Shown here: in pieces, positions 1 through 12,800 of the stretch
Layout: each line of letters begins with the position of its first letter
Numbering within the stretch: the first letter of the stretch is position 1
Origin: Bedellia somnulentella
Lineage: Eukaryota; Arthropoda; Insecta; Lepidoptera; Bedelliidae
Direction: 5' to 3'
Assembly (NCBI GenBank): GCA_963576735.1
Contig: OY755171.1
Span: 17,608,001 to 17,672,000, forward strand
DNA: 64,000 nt
The notes under the pieces: generated by a model
Database searches by the model: none
Seen by the model: the letters and a program-made list of their open reading frames with translations, nothing else
What the model was told of the DNA's origin: nothing
Made by a program: the position numbers and the translations under genes

Positions 1-1239
1 ATTAGCGTATTTTATCCTTAAAGATTTTTCATAATTGGATTATTAGTTCCTGAGATTAGCGTGTTTAATAAAACAAGCTGCTCAGCTTAATAATATTTTC
101 TTTTATATTCTCTCATTTTTCTGTTTGTTGTTAGTCAAACAATATCTGTTACAAACATCACCTCTTAATAAAACTCGTAGGTATAGATATAAATAGAGAC
201 TGTCAATTGTCAAGGCAATTTTACTCTTTTCAATTTCTGTTCTATTATTTGCGTAAATTTAATTTAAAGTGATGGCTTTTTGGAGTCTTTTGGAGTCGCT
301 ATTGTTAGGACATTTCTTTTATTTACTCAAATCATCGCTGTTAAAAATTAAATAAATAAATGGCAAGGTACTAATAACTTATTGCTTCATGATCAAACTC
401 AACTAATATCAACGCCGTTTATCCCCGTAGTACTCTTGTTTACTCTTTTATTTGTGACCAAACGATTATTGTTTTATTTTATGTTTATCCTTCCTTAACT
501 AAATGGCACAATCACCGTTCTGTATTAATATATTTGCTCTGCTATTTGTGGTTTTTTTAACTTAGTACAAACAACATAATAGATTTATTTATGATTAATA
601 TCTTTAACATTAGGCACATGATGATATTGGGTGCAACCATAGCTAATTTACATACGCATATTTGCAAAAAAGGGCAGGTTAAGGTCCAACAAGTTCACAA
701 GCGCATCAAACAAAACAAAGCGCTTTGAATAAGAAGAAAAAATGAGACTTCGTTATTCATATTAATTAAAATTTTTACCTTTTATTTCATGAAAACAAAA
801 TGAAATTGTGGAATGAATAGGATTAAAAAATATCTTAAATGCACTTCGTTCATTAGTGTGGCTCATTGTTGGTAGTTCACTGAAAATATGCAATGGGGCT
901 TTAAAGAATTGAATAATGAATAAACAGCTTTAAATTAAAATCATTATTTGAATTAGTCAAATTGTTTTGGACAATAATCTAAATTAAAAAGTTTTATATT
1001 CGAACAATAACGAAGACGAATTGAATTGATCAGAAAATGCACATTATGTACTGAATGAAACATCATGTTTACTTCAAGATTAACCTTATGTTAAGATTAA
1101 ATTGTATAAAAATAAATTGAAAACTAAACTGACAACCCAGAATCTTTAAATGAACTGATGCATTATTATATAATCCCTTCAAAATCTTATTACATTTAGT
1201 TTTTTTTTAAATGAGGTAAGTTTATCAAAATCGTTAAAA
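1..1239. other. AT-rich non-coding sequence
   Basis: I see no coding exon, RNA gene or recognisable complete transposon here. No open frame resembles the missing N-terminus of the transporter that follows. A weak fragment near 409-445 resembles the 3' part of SINE-B on the - strand, but it is too short to call. Confidence 0.5.
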
Positions 1240-1297
1240 TTAGCGATCAATATTCTCTGCCTACCCCAATGAAATTAAACGGCGTGACTATAAGTAG
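1240..1297 (+). mobile_element. LINE-L 3' end fragment
   Basis: A short, diverged piece of the LINE-L 3' terminus is visible: the motifs CTGCCTACCCCAATG and ACGGCGTGA occur in the correct order. The tail is degraded, and a (TAAAA)n run follows at about 1303-1325. Confidence 0.55.
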
Positions 1298-1398
1298 TTT
1301 TGATAAAATAAAATAAAATAAAATAATCATTTATTTCAAAATAAAAAGATAAATCTTTGTTTTTTGAACGTCAAATTTTAACTTAATACTAATAGTCT

Positions 1399-3543
1399 AA
1401 GAGCCCGCGACGGCCAGACCTTAGTTATAGTATAAAGTCTAAAAGTTTCTCTGTGTATGCCCACAATACAGGTAAGAACGATCCCAGGCTATGAAACTTG
1501 GGTCGCCCCGGCTTTGGCAGGTAACAGGTAGAAAAGGTGTGTAAAAATGTATCTCAAATTAGTTATAGTTTAAAGCTTAGTTTTCATATATTTTATTAGT
1601 GGTGATCTTAGAAATCGCCTCGTCCACAGCCAGACACTTAGTACAGTTGCAACCCCCTGCCAGACACCCTTATAGTAGGGTTAATTTTAATGATACTTTA
1701 GTTATAGTATAAAATCTGAATTTTATATATGTTATTTGGAGAACTATAAAATGATGTTTCCTCAGTAGCCAGACAATTTGTATGGTTCCCCTATATTGCC
1801 AGACACGTTAAAGGTCTATTGTAGGTGCGAGCGCGAGGGGCATATGCGTAATGGGTTGTAGAGTTTTATATGCTTAATTTAAATATTTAATTCAATAAAA
1901 TTTACAATATTTTGCAAACAATTTTTTATATACTATAAGGAGGGAATAATTATTGTGATAGTAAGATATTCAATGAAAAACGAGTTTAAAGAAAAAGTTA
2001 AAGTAAAAGAATAATATTTTAAACATGTATTAATAATATTATGAAATTTAAAAAAATATTCAATTATTTTCATCGTTCTCGCCGATATCTTCATCATCCT
2101 CATCACTGCTACTTCTGTCTGTCGATTGGTCGTCGTCAATATCTCCTTTTTGTCATTTTCTGTAATAATAAAACCAAATTAATATAATTGCGAATAGTTT
2201 TAAATGTTTCTTTAATAATTTAACATCATAATTACATACCTGACAAAGTTGTTAAAGAATCACTGACATAATTTGGTAGCTGATCCCCTTCAAACCATTT
2301 AAAATGGTATTGGTCATTTTCCAGTACCCAACCGTTATTTTCAGGTTTGTAAGAAGTTGGATTTTTTCGGTGAGCATTGTTCCAAATTGCACAAATATAA
2401 TTTGCTCGCAAAAATTGCTGTAATAGTTCATTTTTACAAGGTGGTAAACTGCTAGCGTCGAAATTTCGCAATTTTTTTCGATTAAAAGATTCATTCACAT
2501 CAGAGACTGCATAAGAATTTATAAAGATTTGAAGTCTAGCCGCATCAACATCAAAGATATTATGAACTGTGTATATATTACATATAAATTTTTGAATACT
2601 AATAAATACGTTTTCTTGTTCGTCTTTATTTTCAATTAATTCACTGCCACCGAACTTAATGAAAGCTTTCTGGAATTCATTAGATTTTTTCAATAGCTTG
2701 TAAGGTTTTAATTTTCCTTTCCTGAATAATGCAGGGTTATAATCGCACCCTGTTATAGCGTGAAATCCAGGTAAGCTTTGACAAACAGATTCTCCTAATT
2801 CTGCATGTATCGTTGTTAGGTCCACATACCTTAAGTTGTTTCCAGTTCCCGTCAGCATCCAAACAAACGAATAATTTTTTAGGTGGTGCATATGAGCAAG
2901 CATTATAGCAATAATGTCTGTATCAACACTTCGGATTACTTATTCGCTGGATAGTCGATATTATTATATTATATTAACTTGGCATTATTTGTGAATTTTA
3001 GTACTATCAACATTTTCCATCATTTCAATTACACTTGATTAGCCGCCGAATGTTCCTTTTTTTGCCACAGTGCGCGCTGTGATCGATTCGTGTTCCCCCA
3101 CCTCCTACTTTGCACCTAGCGAATAGACCTTTAACGTGTCTGGCAATATAGGGGAACCATTCAAATTGTCTGGCTACTGAGGAAACATCATTTTATAGTT
3201 CTCCAAATAACATATATAAAATTCAGATTTTATACTATAACTTAAGTATCATTAAAATTAACCCTACTATATGGGTGTCTGGCAGGGGGTTGCAACTGTA
3301 CTAAGTGTCTGGCTGTGGACGAGGCGATTTCTAAGATCACCACTAATAAAATATATGAAAACTAAGCTTTATACTATAACTAATTTGAGATACATTTTTA
3401 CACACCTTTACTACCTGTTACCTGCCAAAGCCGGGGCGACCCAAGTTTCATAGCCTGGGATCGTTCTTACCTGTATAGTGGACATACACAGAGAAACTTT
3501 TAGACTTTATACTATAACTAAGGTCTGGCCGTCGCGGGCTCTT
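1399..3543. mobile_element. DNA transposon with ~430 bp terminal inverted repeats
   Basis: Bases ~1399-1830 are repeated in inverted orientation at ~3115-3543 with high identity. The outer ends read AAGAGCCCGCGACGGCCAG on each side. Each arm holds five GCCAGAC motifs (1413, 1629, 1659, 1768, 1798; mirrored as GTCTGGC at 3138, 3168, 3277, 3307, 3523), which look like transposase-binding sites. The interior carries one open frame on the - strand. I could not find a convincing target-site duplication, and I do not recognise the superfamily. It ends about 310 bp upstream of the first visible transporter exon. Confidence 0.85.
2232..2945 (-). pseudogene. Transposon-borne ORF fragment with HAITGCD motif
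   Basis: An open frame of 223 codons starts at 2903. The coding-like sequence extends upstream to about 2945 (VDTDIIAIM precedes the ATG), so the annotated ATG is probably not a true start. Residues FHAITGCD followed by a KGKLKPYKLLKK basic stretch resemble a widespread family of transposon-associated animal ORFs that pair a DTD motif with H-A-x-T-G-C-D. A metal-dependent nuclease role has been suspected for such motifs, but I cannot assign one. It lies inside the long-TIR element and is far shorter than an autonomous transposase. It is therefore probably the C-terminal remnant of an internally deleted copy. Confidence 0.55.
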
Positions 3544-3854
3544 GCTCTATAAGTTTACTTCGGATTCAAAAGGTGTTTTGTTGAGAGAAGAACCCGTAAG
3601 AAACTCGTCAACACACATCTTTTTTACGTCCATTACAATTTTGGTGTTAGCCCGGAAACATCCTGCACAGAGCCCTGATGACACCAAGCCACTTCATCAT
3701 TAATGTAATCATTGACATTGTAATAGGCTTTCGAAGTAAGATTTCTTTTAACTGCTGCTTTGTATTTTATTATACATTTTTACGCATAACCCCATGAAAG
3801 ATGATAAATAGGTACCACAGTTGCCAAATTAATAATGCTTTTCTTTACTTCCAG

Positions 3855-4005
3855 TACCATCGGCTCTGTGGTACATTTGCTGAAGGCATGCCTTGGTTCC
3901 GGTATACTGGCGATGCCAGCCGCTTTTAAGAATTCCGGATTAGTTGCTGGGTGCATCGGAACATTCCTTGCTGGCATCGTGTGCACTCACGCTATACATA
4001 TGCTT
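3855..4005 (+). CDS. Transporter exon a (TM1-TM2)
   Basis: Acceptor TTCCAG precedes 3855 and donor GTAAGT follows 4005. It holds one split base plus 50 codons, from TIGSVVHLLK to HAIHML. This is the most conserved SLC36 block, with the GSGILAMP helix break that lines the substrate site in this family. Confidence 0.93.
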
Positions 4006-7000
4006 GTAAGTATTTTTTTTTATAATATAATCATTGAAATGGTAAAACCTTCTAATGGCAAGTATACATTTATTGATTAAAAGGTTTTGTTTGTGAACTA
4101 AAGGTGTTTGGATTGGATTCCCGGAGATATAATCACCAATTAAATTATTTTTACTTTCATTTAAATTCATATGTGAGCTGTAATGAACTCTGTATAATCA
4201 CCAATTAAATTATTTTTACTTTCATCTAAATTCAAATGTGAGCTGTAATAAACTCTATCCGCATATTTCGATTAAGTTTGTGGAAGAATAAATATTGAAA
4301 TCATGTAATCGTAAATAAAAGTTACGACTCCTGAATTTTTCGCAGCTATTCCTGGTACCTCAGGGGTTAAAATAAATGTTAAGTAAAGAAATATAATGTA
4401 TGTTGATGTGTAAAGTCAATCATTCAACACCCATCATTTCCAGAAAATAATTTTTCACATGTTAATACTAAAAATACTAATTTTCTTCGCTAAATTCGGC
4501 TAAATCCTGCAGTTTCTATGGACTGCTATGGATTTCCGCAAAGTAACGCCTGATTCATTCCAATATTTTCACATTTTCCTGTGATAAGCGACAATTGTCA
4601 CCCGATGTTTAGATTTTACCTCGGTACTCACGTAGTTAGAGGGAAACCATTGACATTTTATACGATTAAAACTACATTCATACATATATATACTTAGGGC
4701 TATAGATTCCTGAAAGGGGTAGCCAGAGCTTCAAAATACAAAATTCGTCAACCACTTCTGGAAGTTAACTAAGATAAAGATTGTAAAATAAAGGTTTTTG
4801 GTGATAGATAGGTCTCCAACCGCATCGCCCAAAATCCTTTAGTCACTTCTTAGAAACACCCACAGGTAGTAATGGGATAGTGCTATTTTAAGCCGAGACT
4901 ACACAGCGATAATTGCAATATGAAGAATTACAAGCTGAGTGAGTTCTCCAAGAGGTTTACTTCTCATTAAAGTCCAAGATTCAGTATTTAATAATGAGAC
5001 CTAAAAGTCTTAAAAGTCGCAAGGTCTCGCAGGCTTTAGCCTGATCTATCAAGATGATTGTCATTTGATCTGTAAAACGTGAAGGCGAACTTCGGAACAT
5101 AATTATTTTCATCTCAGTCGACCGAGCTCATTGATCTGTATTATTTCCCGAACCTTCATTAAAGTCTTTGGCTCTCTTGACATTCATTAATCTAATCAAG
5201 CTAAGTTCAAAAACTCCTGTCTGAATTAATTGCTTTCTTCTCGGCTGAATTAAACAGTTCAAGTAGATCCTAGTGGTATGTAAATAATTTGAATCTGACT
5301 TAAGCAATGAAGTGACAAATATTCTTTTTTGGTCCTTTACCATCTCACTATTGAATTTTGATGAAAATCTGATAACTTTTAAAGTCATAAGTATTAAGGG
5401 TAAAGTTTAATAATTTATTCCGGTCCTTTATTTTTTTGTTGGCAACAGACACGGTAATTTAGAGTTCAGGGTTCATAAAGATTCTTGGGTAATGTGATCT
5501 AAATTAAATATCAACTACTCTTTGTGCGTGCAGCGTGATACCAAATGATGAGAAATCTTAGTTTGAGAGTCCGACTCTCAGTTAGTCGTTTCATTTTTCT
5601 TCTTCTCATGGCAAAAGAATAGAAGTTAACATACATATACTCACGGCTATTAATCCCTAGAAGGGGTAGCCAGAGCTAAGGAACCAGAAATTCCTCAGCC
5701 ATTTTTGGAAAGTTGAGTGGGGAAATGATGGCAAAATAAAGGTTGTTGGTGATCAGTCTCCAACCGCATCGCCCTTAAAAGCCCCAATACCGTAAGTCAC
5801 CTCTTACGTACACTCACCGGCAGAAATGGGGTAGTGTTACTCTAAGCCGACACTACACAGCAAAATAGAAATAGAAGTTAAATTAAACAAATATCAAAAA
5901 AATTACACAATTTTACGCGGTGGTTCTTATATTCAAGTACTGCGTTAAACAACATGTCTCATGATGATTTAACGGTAACCTTTAACGAGGTAGAAAGCAA
6001 ATTGAAGAAACTTTTTTTTTTATGTAGCCTTTATTATAGTGTCCCACTGCTGGGAAAAGGCCTCCCCCTGTTGAGTCCATACGTCCCGGCTCTGTGCCAC
6101 CTCCAGCCACCCCGGCAAAAACTTATCATGATCGTCCCGCCATCTCCGCCGAGGTCTGCTTCTACTCCAGTAACCGTCTTGTGGCACCCAGTCTGTGGAG
6201 ATCTTCACCCATCTGTCTGGGTGCATACGACTTATGTGACCGGCCCAGTTCCACTTTAGCTTGGCGGATTCTGCACCCACATCAGCAATGCCAGTTAAGG
6301 AGCGCAGTGTGGTGTTCCTTACGCGGTCAGACCTGCAAACACCGAGGATGCTGCGCTCCATTGCCCGCTGGCAAACCTTGAGTTTGGACTTCTGAAGTTC
6401 TATCAGTGACCAGGTCTGAGCGCCGTAGGTTAGGATAGGCAGGATGCACATGTCGATGAGCTTGCGCTTGAGTGTTAGCGGGAGGCTACCCTTCTGTAGT
6501 TCCTTCATTGACCAGTAGCTTTTCCAGACGTTAGAAATCCGTCTTTCGATCGCTTTATCGTGCCTGTTTTCGAAGGAAGCTATCTGGCCCAGGTAAACGT
6601 ACTCATCCACAAACTGTGTCTTCTGCCCATTTACCTCGACTCTACGTTTTCTACTGTTGGTTATGGCCTTGGTCTTTGACCAATTCATCTTCAGTCCAAC
6701 TTCAAAGCTTGCATCGCTGAGTTCATGTAATATATGCTGGAGCTCGGGTGTAGATGGAGCAATCAGGACAAATATCATCGGTGATAAAAGTGACATTGGT
6801 AATTATCGAACTATTATCCTCTTATCCCACATTTACAAAGTTTTTATTAAAATAATAGAGAACCGAATTGCTGGACAGCTTGACTCTCACCAGCCCCCAA
6901 AACAAGTTGGATTTCGTCCCGGCTTTTCCACTACAGATCACCTCCAAACACTGAACCAAATTATTGAGAAAAGTAACGAATTTAATAAGATATCTCTATC

Positions 7001-9789
7001 TGGCTTTTGTTGACTATTCCAAAGCGTTTGATAGCATTATCCATTCATCCATTTTTTCGGCACTACATAACAAAAGTATTGACCTCACTAATATTAGCAT
7101 TCTGGAAACAATATACCAAAACAGAACAGCCAATATTAAATTATATTCAGCAGGCCCTTTATTTCCAATAGAGAGAGGAGTCAAACAAGGAGACCCGCTA
7201 TCTCCGCAACTTTTTACCTGCACCCTAGAAGAGGTGTTTAAGAGGCCGACAGAGGCATTAAAGTTGGTGGCAGAAGACTCACAAATTTTCGCTTTGCTCA
7301 TCTCAATTAATCATGCTCATTCAATATCATTATATTGAAGAAACTTATCCAAAAACACCCTTTTTTAATTTTTGTGTTAATTAAAGTAGTAGTTATCGAT
7401 AATAAATTAAGGGTTTGTTTGAACTTTATTTTTAAATTTCATTATTTTAATACTTTTTCCATGTTGGGTCTATCAGTCCGACTTCCTGGTCCGAGGTAAT
7501 CTTTAAATTTTGAGACATGTTTTATGTGATATTGTTATAAACTTAACTATACTTTTGAATCTACAAGTCCATTGGGGTAGTCAGTTCTTCATTATTAAAA
7601 ATTCTATATATTAGAAATTTAATTCTAGTAAAGTTCATTATACATTATTTATGATCGAAAATGTATACTACCACAGATCCATACATACATATTATACTCA
7701 CGGCTATAAATCTCTAGAAGGAGCAACCAGAGCTAGGAAATTATAAATTCCCCACCCTCTTTTGGAAATCGCGTGAGGAAAAGGTGGTAAATAAAGGTTG
7801 TTTGTGATGGGTCTACAACCGCATCCCAAAAACCTTTAGTCGCCTCTTACGTACACCCACCAAAATAAATGGAGTAGTGTTATTCTAAGCCGATACTACA
7901 TAGCACATACACTACCACAGATAATATTTACTTATATATGTCTATTATGGAGTAATAAATGCAATAAAATTTGTAACAGGTAAAAACTTCACAAGATGTC
8001 TGCATTGATGCTAAAAAACCTTTAATGGGTTACGCAGAAACGTGTGGAGCAGTGTTCACGTACGGTCCAAAAAGGCTGAGGTCATACGGCGGAACTATAA
8101 AGTAAGTGAACTTATGTTAAGGGTTTTTTAATAAAAGTTACTAACAAAATCAATACCCAAAGTGTAAAAGAATAACGTCAGTCTGTCTGTCCGTATGTTG
8201 CAGTGATTTATTTTAAAATCTGTCGTTAGTATTCAATTGAAACGTAATTACTATAAGGGTGTTATTTAAACGGTTAGCATAGTATTGGTATATTTGTGAG
8301 CAGAAATATTTAATTGGTAAGCTAAAATTGATAGTTGGACAGCAACTTGTGTTCAGCAAATATTAATAAATCAGTCTGCAATATATATCATTCTGAACAG
8401 CAGTATTTTTTTTTGTACAGCTGTGTATATATCAAAGCTGCAATGAGTGACCTGTAGTTAATTAAATTTTGGTTAGCACTCAGAGAATAAGCAAAAAAAT
8501 CAGTTTAGTGCCGCTAAAATTAGTCTAGCAAATAATAAATAAATATCATACTTAAAAAGCACTAAATGGGCGCATCACTTACTGATGATTCATTTATTTA
8601 TTCTCTCTCAGTAAGTAGGTTACTTTTAGTATTATAGCAGAGATATTTTGATGGAATAATAAAGAAGCTTTGAAATAAGTGTGTGTGTGTGATCTTGTGT
8701 GATCTTCAGTTCAGATCTTCATCTTGTGTGATCACTAGTGTGATCTTTATATTTTTGCAGAAAAGCATTAGAAGCTGCGTTAAATACATTCTCGTGAGTT
8801 CTAGAATGCAACGAATCAACATCATTCAAAATATTATCACGCAAAACCTTGCTTTTGATCCTTTCAACCCTTTCTTGAATTTTTCTTTAATGCGTGTGCC
8901 CAACACATGCGCACTACCACGTGATCTCCAAAAATTTCAAGAAATGCGTTTTGAATACTTTTAGCAGCATCACAAACCAATACTTTTGGATTCCAAGAAA
9001 TTTCAAAAATTTCGAATATTTTGTCCTTAAGCCCTTGAAACATCAATTTGAAGTCTTCTTTTTGTTCATTACTTGAAACCGTTAAATATATAGGATGGAA
9101 CTTGCGGTTTTGGTCCGTGGTTCCACAGACCAAAATAGGAAAACCCTGCCAAATGATTTTGTATGTGGCATCTGCATGAACGACACTGGATTTTTTTTGA
9201 AATTTCTATCAAATATTTTGTAGAAATAATGAAACGGAAAATGGGACTTCTTTTTCAATACATACTCAAAACAATTATTTAAATTGCCATCCAAATTTAA
9301 AATATGCTATTCAGTCAAAAAAGTTGCGTGTAGAAATGTTTTCTCTGCTAACCGAATGTATAATCTTGCTGACCAAGTAATTATTCTGCGGAGTGACTGT
9401 TTATTTTGCAGATACATAATAAAACTCGCTACTAGTTTGTGTTTAAATTACAGACCATTGTCATGATTATTTACAGAACACGAATTGCAGCCTGATTTTA
9501 ATTATTGCTAACAAAATCTTTGTATGCTAACCTAATGATTTATTAGCGGTTATTTCTTGCTAACCTAATTTTTTAATGGCATACACAGTAATTACTTCTC
9601 TTACTATAATATTCAACGTGTCACGAAATTCGTCGCATGAACCAAAAAGTCAGTCTAGACGTACATATTTAAAAAAAATTAAAAGAAAGATTTCTTTGTT
9701 GTAATTAACTTAATTTCATACAATATGTTATTTTTTAGTTTCTTAATAAATTTAAAAAAAACCTATGTGTTTTTGGCGGCTTAAATTAC

Positions 9790-9828
<39 letters not shown>

Positions 9829-12800
9829 TCACGGCTATAAATTCCAAGAAGGGGTAGCCAGAGCTAAGGAACTAGAAGTTCCTCAGCCACTTTTGGAAAG
9901 TTGAGTAAGGAAAAGATGGCAAAATAAAGGTTGTTGGTGATGGGTCTCCAACCGCATCGCCCAAATATCCCTTAAAAGCCCAACACCGTTAGTCGCCTTT
10001 TACGTACACCCACCGGCAGAAATGGGGTAATGTTATTCTAAGCCGACACTACACAGCAGCACTTAAATTACCACTTACCCATTTTCTATATTTTTCAACG
10101 ACGGTACGAGGTTAAGAAGGGTACAAGAACTTTTGTGAATAGAGTGATATTTGCGTGATGTGTCTCAAATTTCATCACCAACCATCCTTTATTTCACAAT
10201 CGTTTACAATCGTATCGTTGCCGTGTAGTGCCGGCTTAGAATCTCGCTACCCCTTTCTACCCACGGGTGTCGTAAGAGGCAACTAAGGGTATCGGGGCTT
10301 TTTATTGGATTTTTGGGCGATGCGGTTGAGGCCCAACACCAAAAACCTTTATTTTACCGCCTTTTCCCTACTCAACTTCCAAAAGTAGCTGAGGAATTTA
10401 TAATTCCTTGGCTCTGGCTACCCCTTCTAGGGAATTATAGCCGTGAGTATATGTATGTATGTCGTTTACCTACTTATCATCCCAAGTATTCATACAGATA
10501 CTCACGCCATTACCTCCCATTAGGGTAGGCAGATATATTGATCGCTTAGTACTATGATCCTGACAAACCTGTCGAGCTTTATGTACTTACATTCATCACA
10601 CGTGCCCTTTTATTATTCAGAATTCGGGCGTCTGCTTCTTGAAAAAATGGCTAAAAAATATCGAATAAAAAACTTCTAGTTTCTTCTTTTAGGAGTTTAT
10701 AGCCTTATTTTCGTAAGTAAGTTTGGCTGAATACAAGCGCAACAATAAATTAATATAAATATCAATTTAAGTTTCTAAATATATAACTTGTTACTCTCGA
10801 CATATCTCTCTCCTGTAGTGGCTATTACACGAGGTGTTACTAAGAATATGATAGCAAATTAACGTGTAGTGTGATAACATACCTAACTTAAACCACAGAC
10901 AAGACTTTGCTTATCACACTACACGTTCACTCGCCTATGTAATCTTTGCACCATGTCGTGTACGAGTATTACCCACTTTACCAATGCTGGATACTACAAA
11001 ACTTTTTACTTCTTTTGGATTCAGATATAAGCTAAATTGAGGAAAATATGTCTGTACTTACATACTTACGGCAAGAACGCTCTACAGCGTCGAAATCACC
11101 TATTCTGCGGCCATTTTACAAAGTTTAAATGGAAACAATGGTCAAATACAATCGTGTTTAGTCAATAGTTTTTTTTTACGTAGACTGAAATTTGCAGTTT
11201 TAGTATTTCTTACAACTTATAATTATTAGTAAATTCTCGCATTCTTGTCGTCATAATTTATTAGGTACCTAAAATAACTGGTTCATTTGACGTATTAAAT
11301 TTAATCATATTGCAATGTTCAATATAAAAAATATAAAATTATGTAGTATGATGGCTGGATTAAATGTTAAACCATACTTACTTGGATGAATCCTATATTT
11401 ACATTCGAATGAAAGACATAATGAAAACATTACATGGGAATAGTGGTGACATAATATTATTAAATAATAATAACGACATAAACCTGCAAATGCAGTTGAA
11501 TCAACAAAATTAATTGCAAGTTTGAAATATTGATAAAAAAATATTTATTATATTTGATTTTGATATTTTAAAATTAATTTCCATTTAAGTAATCTTTTAT
11601 TTTTTCTAATTTAATAATGTGTTTGTTCCAGGACTATTGTTGATTATTCTATGACAGTTACATACATAAGCATATTGTGTGTGTATGTTGTGTTTATTGG
11701 ATCATCATTCAAAGAGGTGTGTAACTTTATGTTAATAAAACACTTTTTACTGAATAATTAACATATAAAATTACACTACAATAATACAATTACAATAAAT
11801 TACAATTCACAAGACACTGGGTGAATCATTACTAACATATTGTACTTGAGCATGGGTTGGCGAGTCGACTTATGCTCTTATAAAGGTTTTAGAGAGCTCA
11901 AAAATCCCTTCTTAAAGTCATACTTAAAATCCATTTCGAATCTCAGTGGATTTTTTTTTTCAAAAGTAATTATTGTACGTAGTATTTTTATATTCATTTT
12001 GGAATAGAGGTTTACACAAATTAATTACTACTATACTATCAAGATCCCCTGCTAGATATATGCTCCTCCAGAAGATTTCTGTTACGACTTGTGTTGCGTA
12101 GCCTTCATCCACGACCTTTACCAAGTCTTTAGTCCATTTCGTAAAAACCTACCTACACTGTGCGTGGGTCGGTATTTGGTTACGTGTGTAACATATGTTT
12201 TACGTTTTGTAAGCACCTTATAGACCGACTTAAAACTAACTTACTTACAGTCATGCTCATAATTCCTATTGAGGTAGGTGAACACTATGAATCGCTATTT
12301 CTCACGTTATTGATAAATATCTTTTGTTTCCTTAACATTAATTTAAAAAGTTTTTTATCTGGGTCGTCGAACATATTGCATATCTTTAATCTACTAATAA
12401 TGTCGTTGTTTAAACGCTACCAATTTTAAGCAGTGTAATTTTATTTAACAGATAATGTGCAATTTTGTTTAACAAGTGCCTATAATAAACAATTTATCGC
12501 TTATTTCAGGTCCTAGATCAGTACACAGAAGGGTCACAACTGTCAGTGGAAGTGTACTGCGCTTGCACATTAATACCATTAGTAATAATATGTCAGATAA
12601 GAAATTTGAAATACCTGGTGCCGTTTTCTCTACTAGCTAACTGCCTTATAATAGTGGTGTTCATGATAACACTATACTATGTATTCACTGATTTGCCTTC
12701 TATTACCGATGGGAATAGAGAAATGGTGACTCATGTGAGCCAGTGGCCTTTGTTTTTAAGGTAAGTCCAGTTAATAAGTTATGTTATACGTAAACTCGCA

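Larger units (their letters stand above)
6001..7346 (-). mobile_element. Twin-primed (5'-inverted) RTE-like LINE insertion with 13 bp TSD
   Basis: The insertion is bounded by a perfect 13 bp direct repeat, ATTGAAGAAACTT, at 6001-6013 and 7334-7346. The 3' half of a reverse transcriptase ORF reads on the - strand (6780 to 6014) and ends in an A-tail seen as T6012-6021. The immediately upstream part of the same ORF reads on the + strand (6781 to ~7298), so it is inverted. In ORF order the inverted piece ends at ...NFRFA and the 3' piece starts at the adjoining DDI of the catalytic F-A-D-D box, so almost nothing was lost at the switch. About 35 bp (7299-7333) after the inverted part are unexplained. 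Confidence 0.88.

Noticed and set aside
1200..1240. Candidate 5' exon of the transporter ending at GAGGTAAGT
   Set aside because: The preceding sequence is a T-rich run without a coding-like frame or a plausible N-terminus, and the phase could not be supported.
3271..3453. 60-codon frame inside the right TIR of the long-TIR element
   Set aside because: The mirrored left arm does not keep the frame; it is part of the inverted repeat.
6094..6381. Open frames on the + strand across the LINE 3' half
   Set aside because: They are antisense shadows of the reverse transcriptase C-terminus on the - strand.
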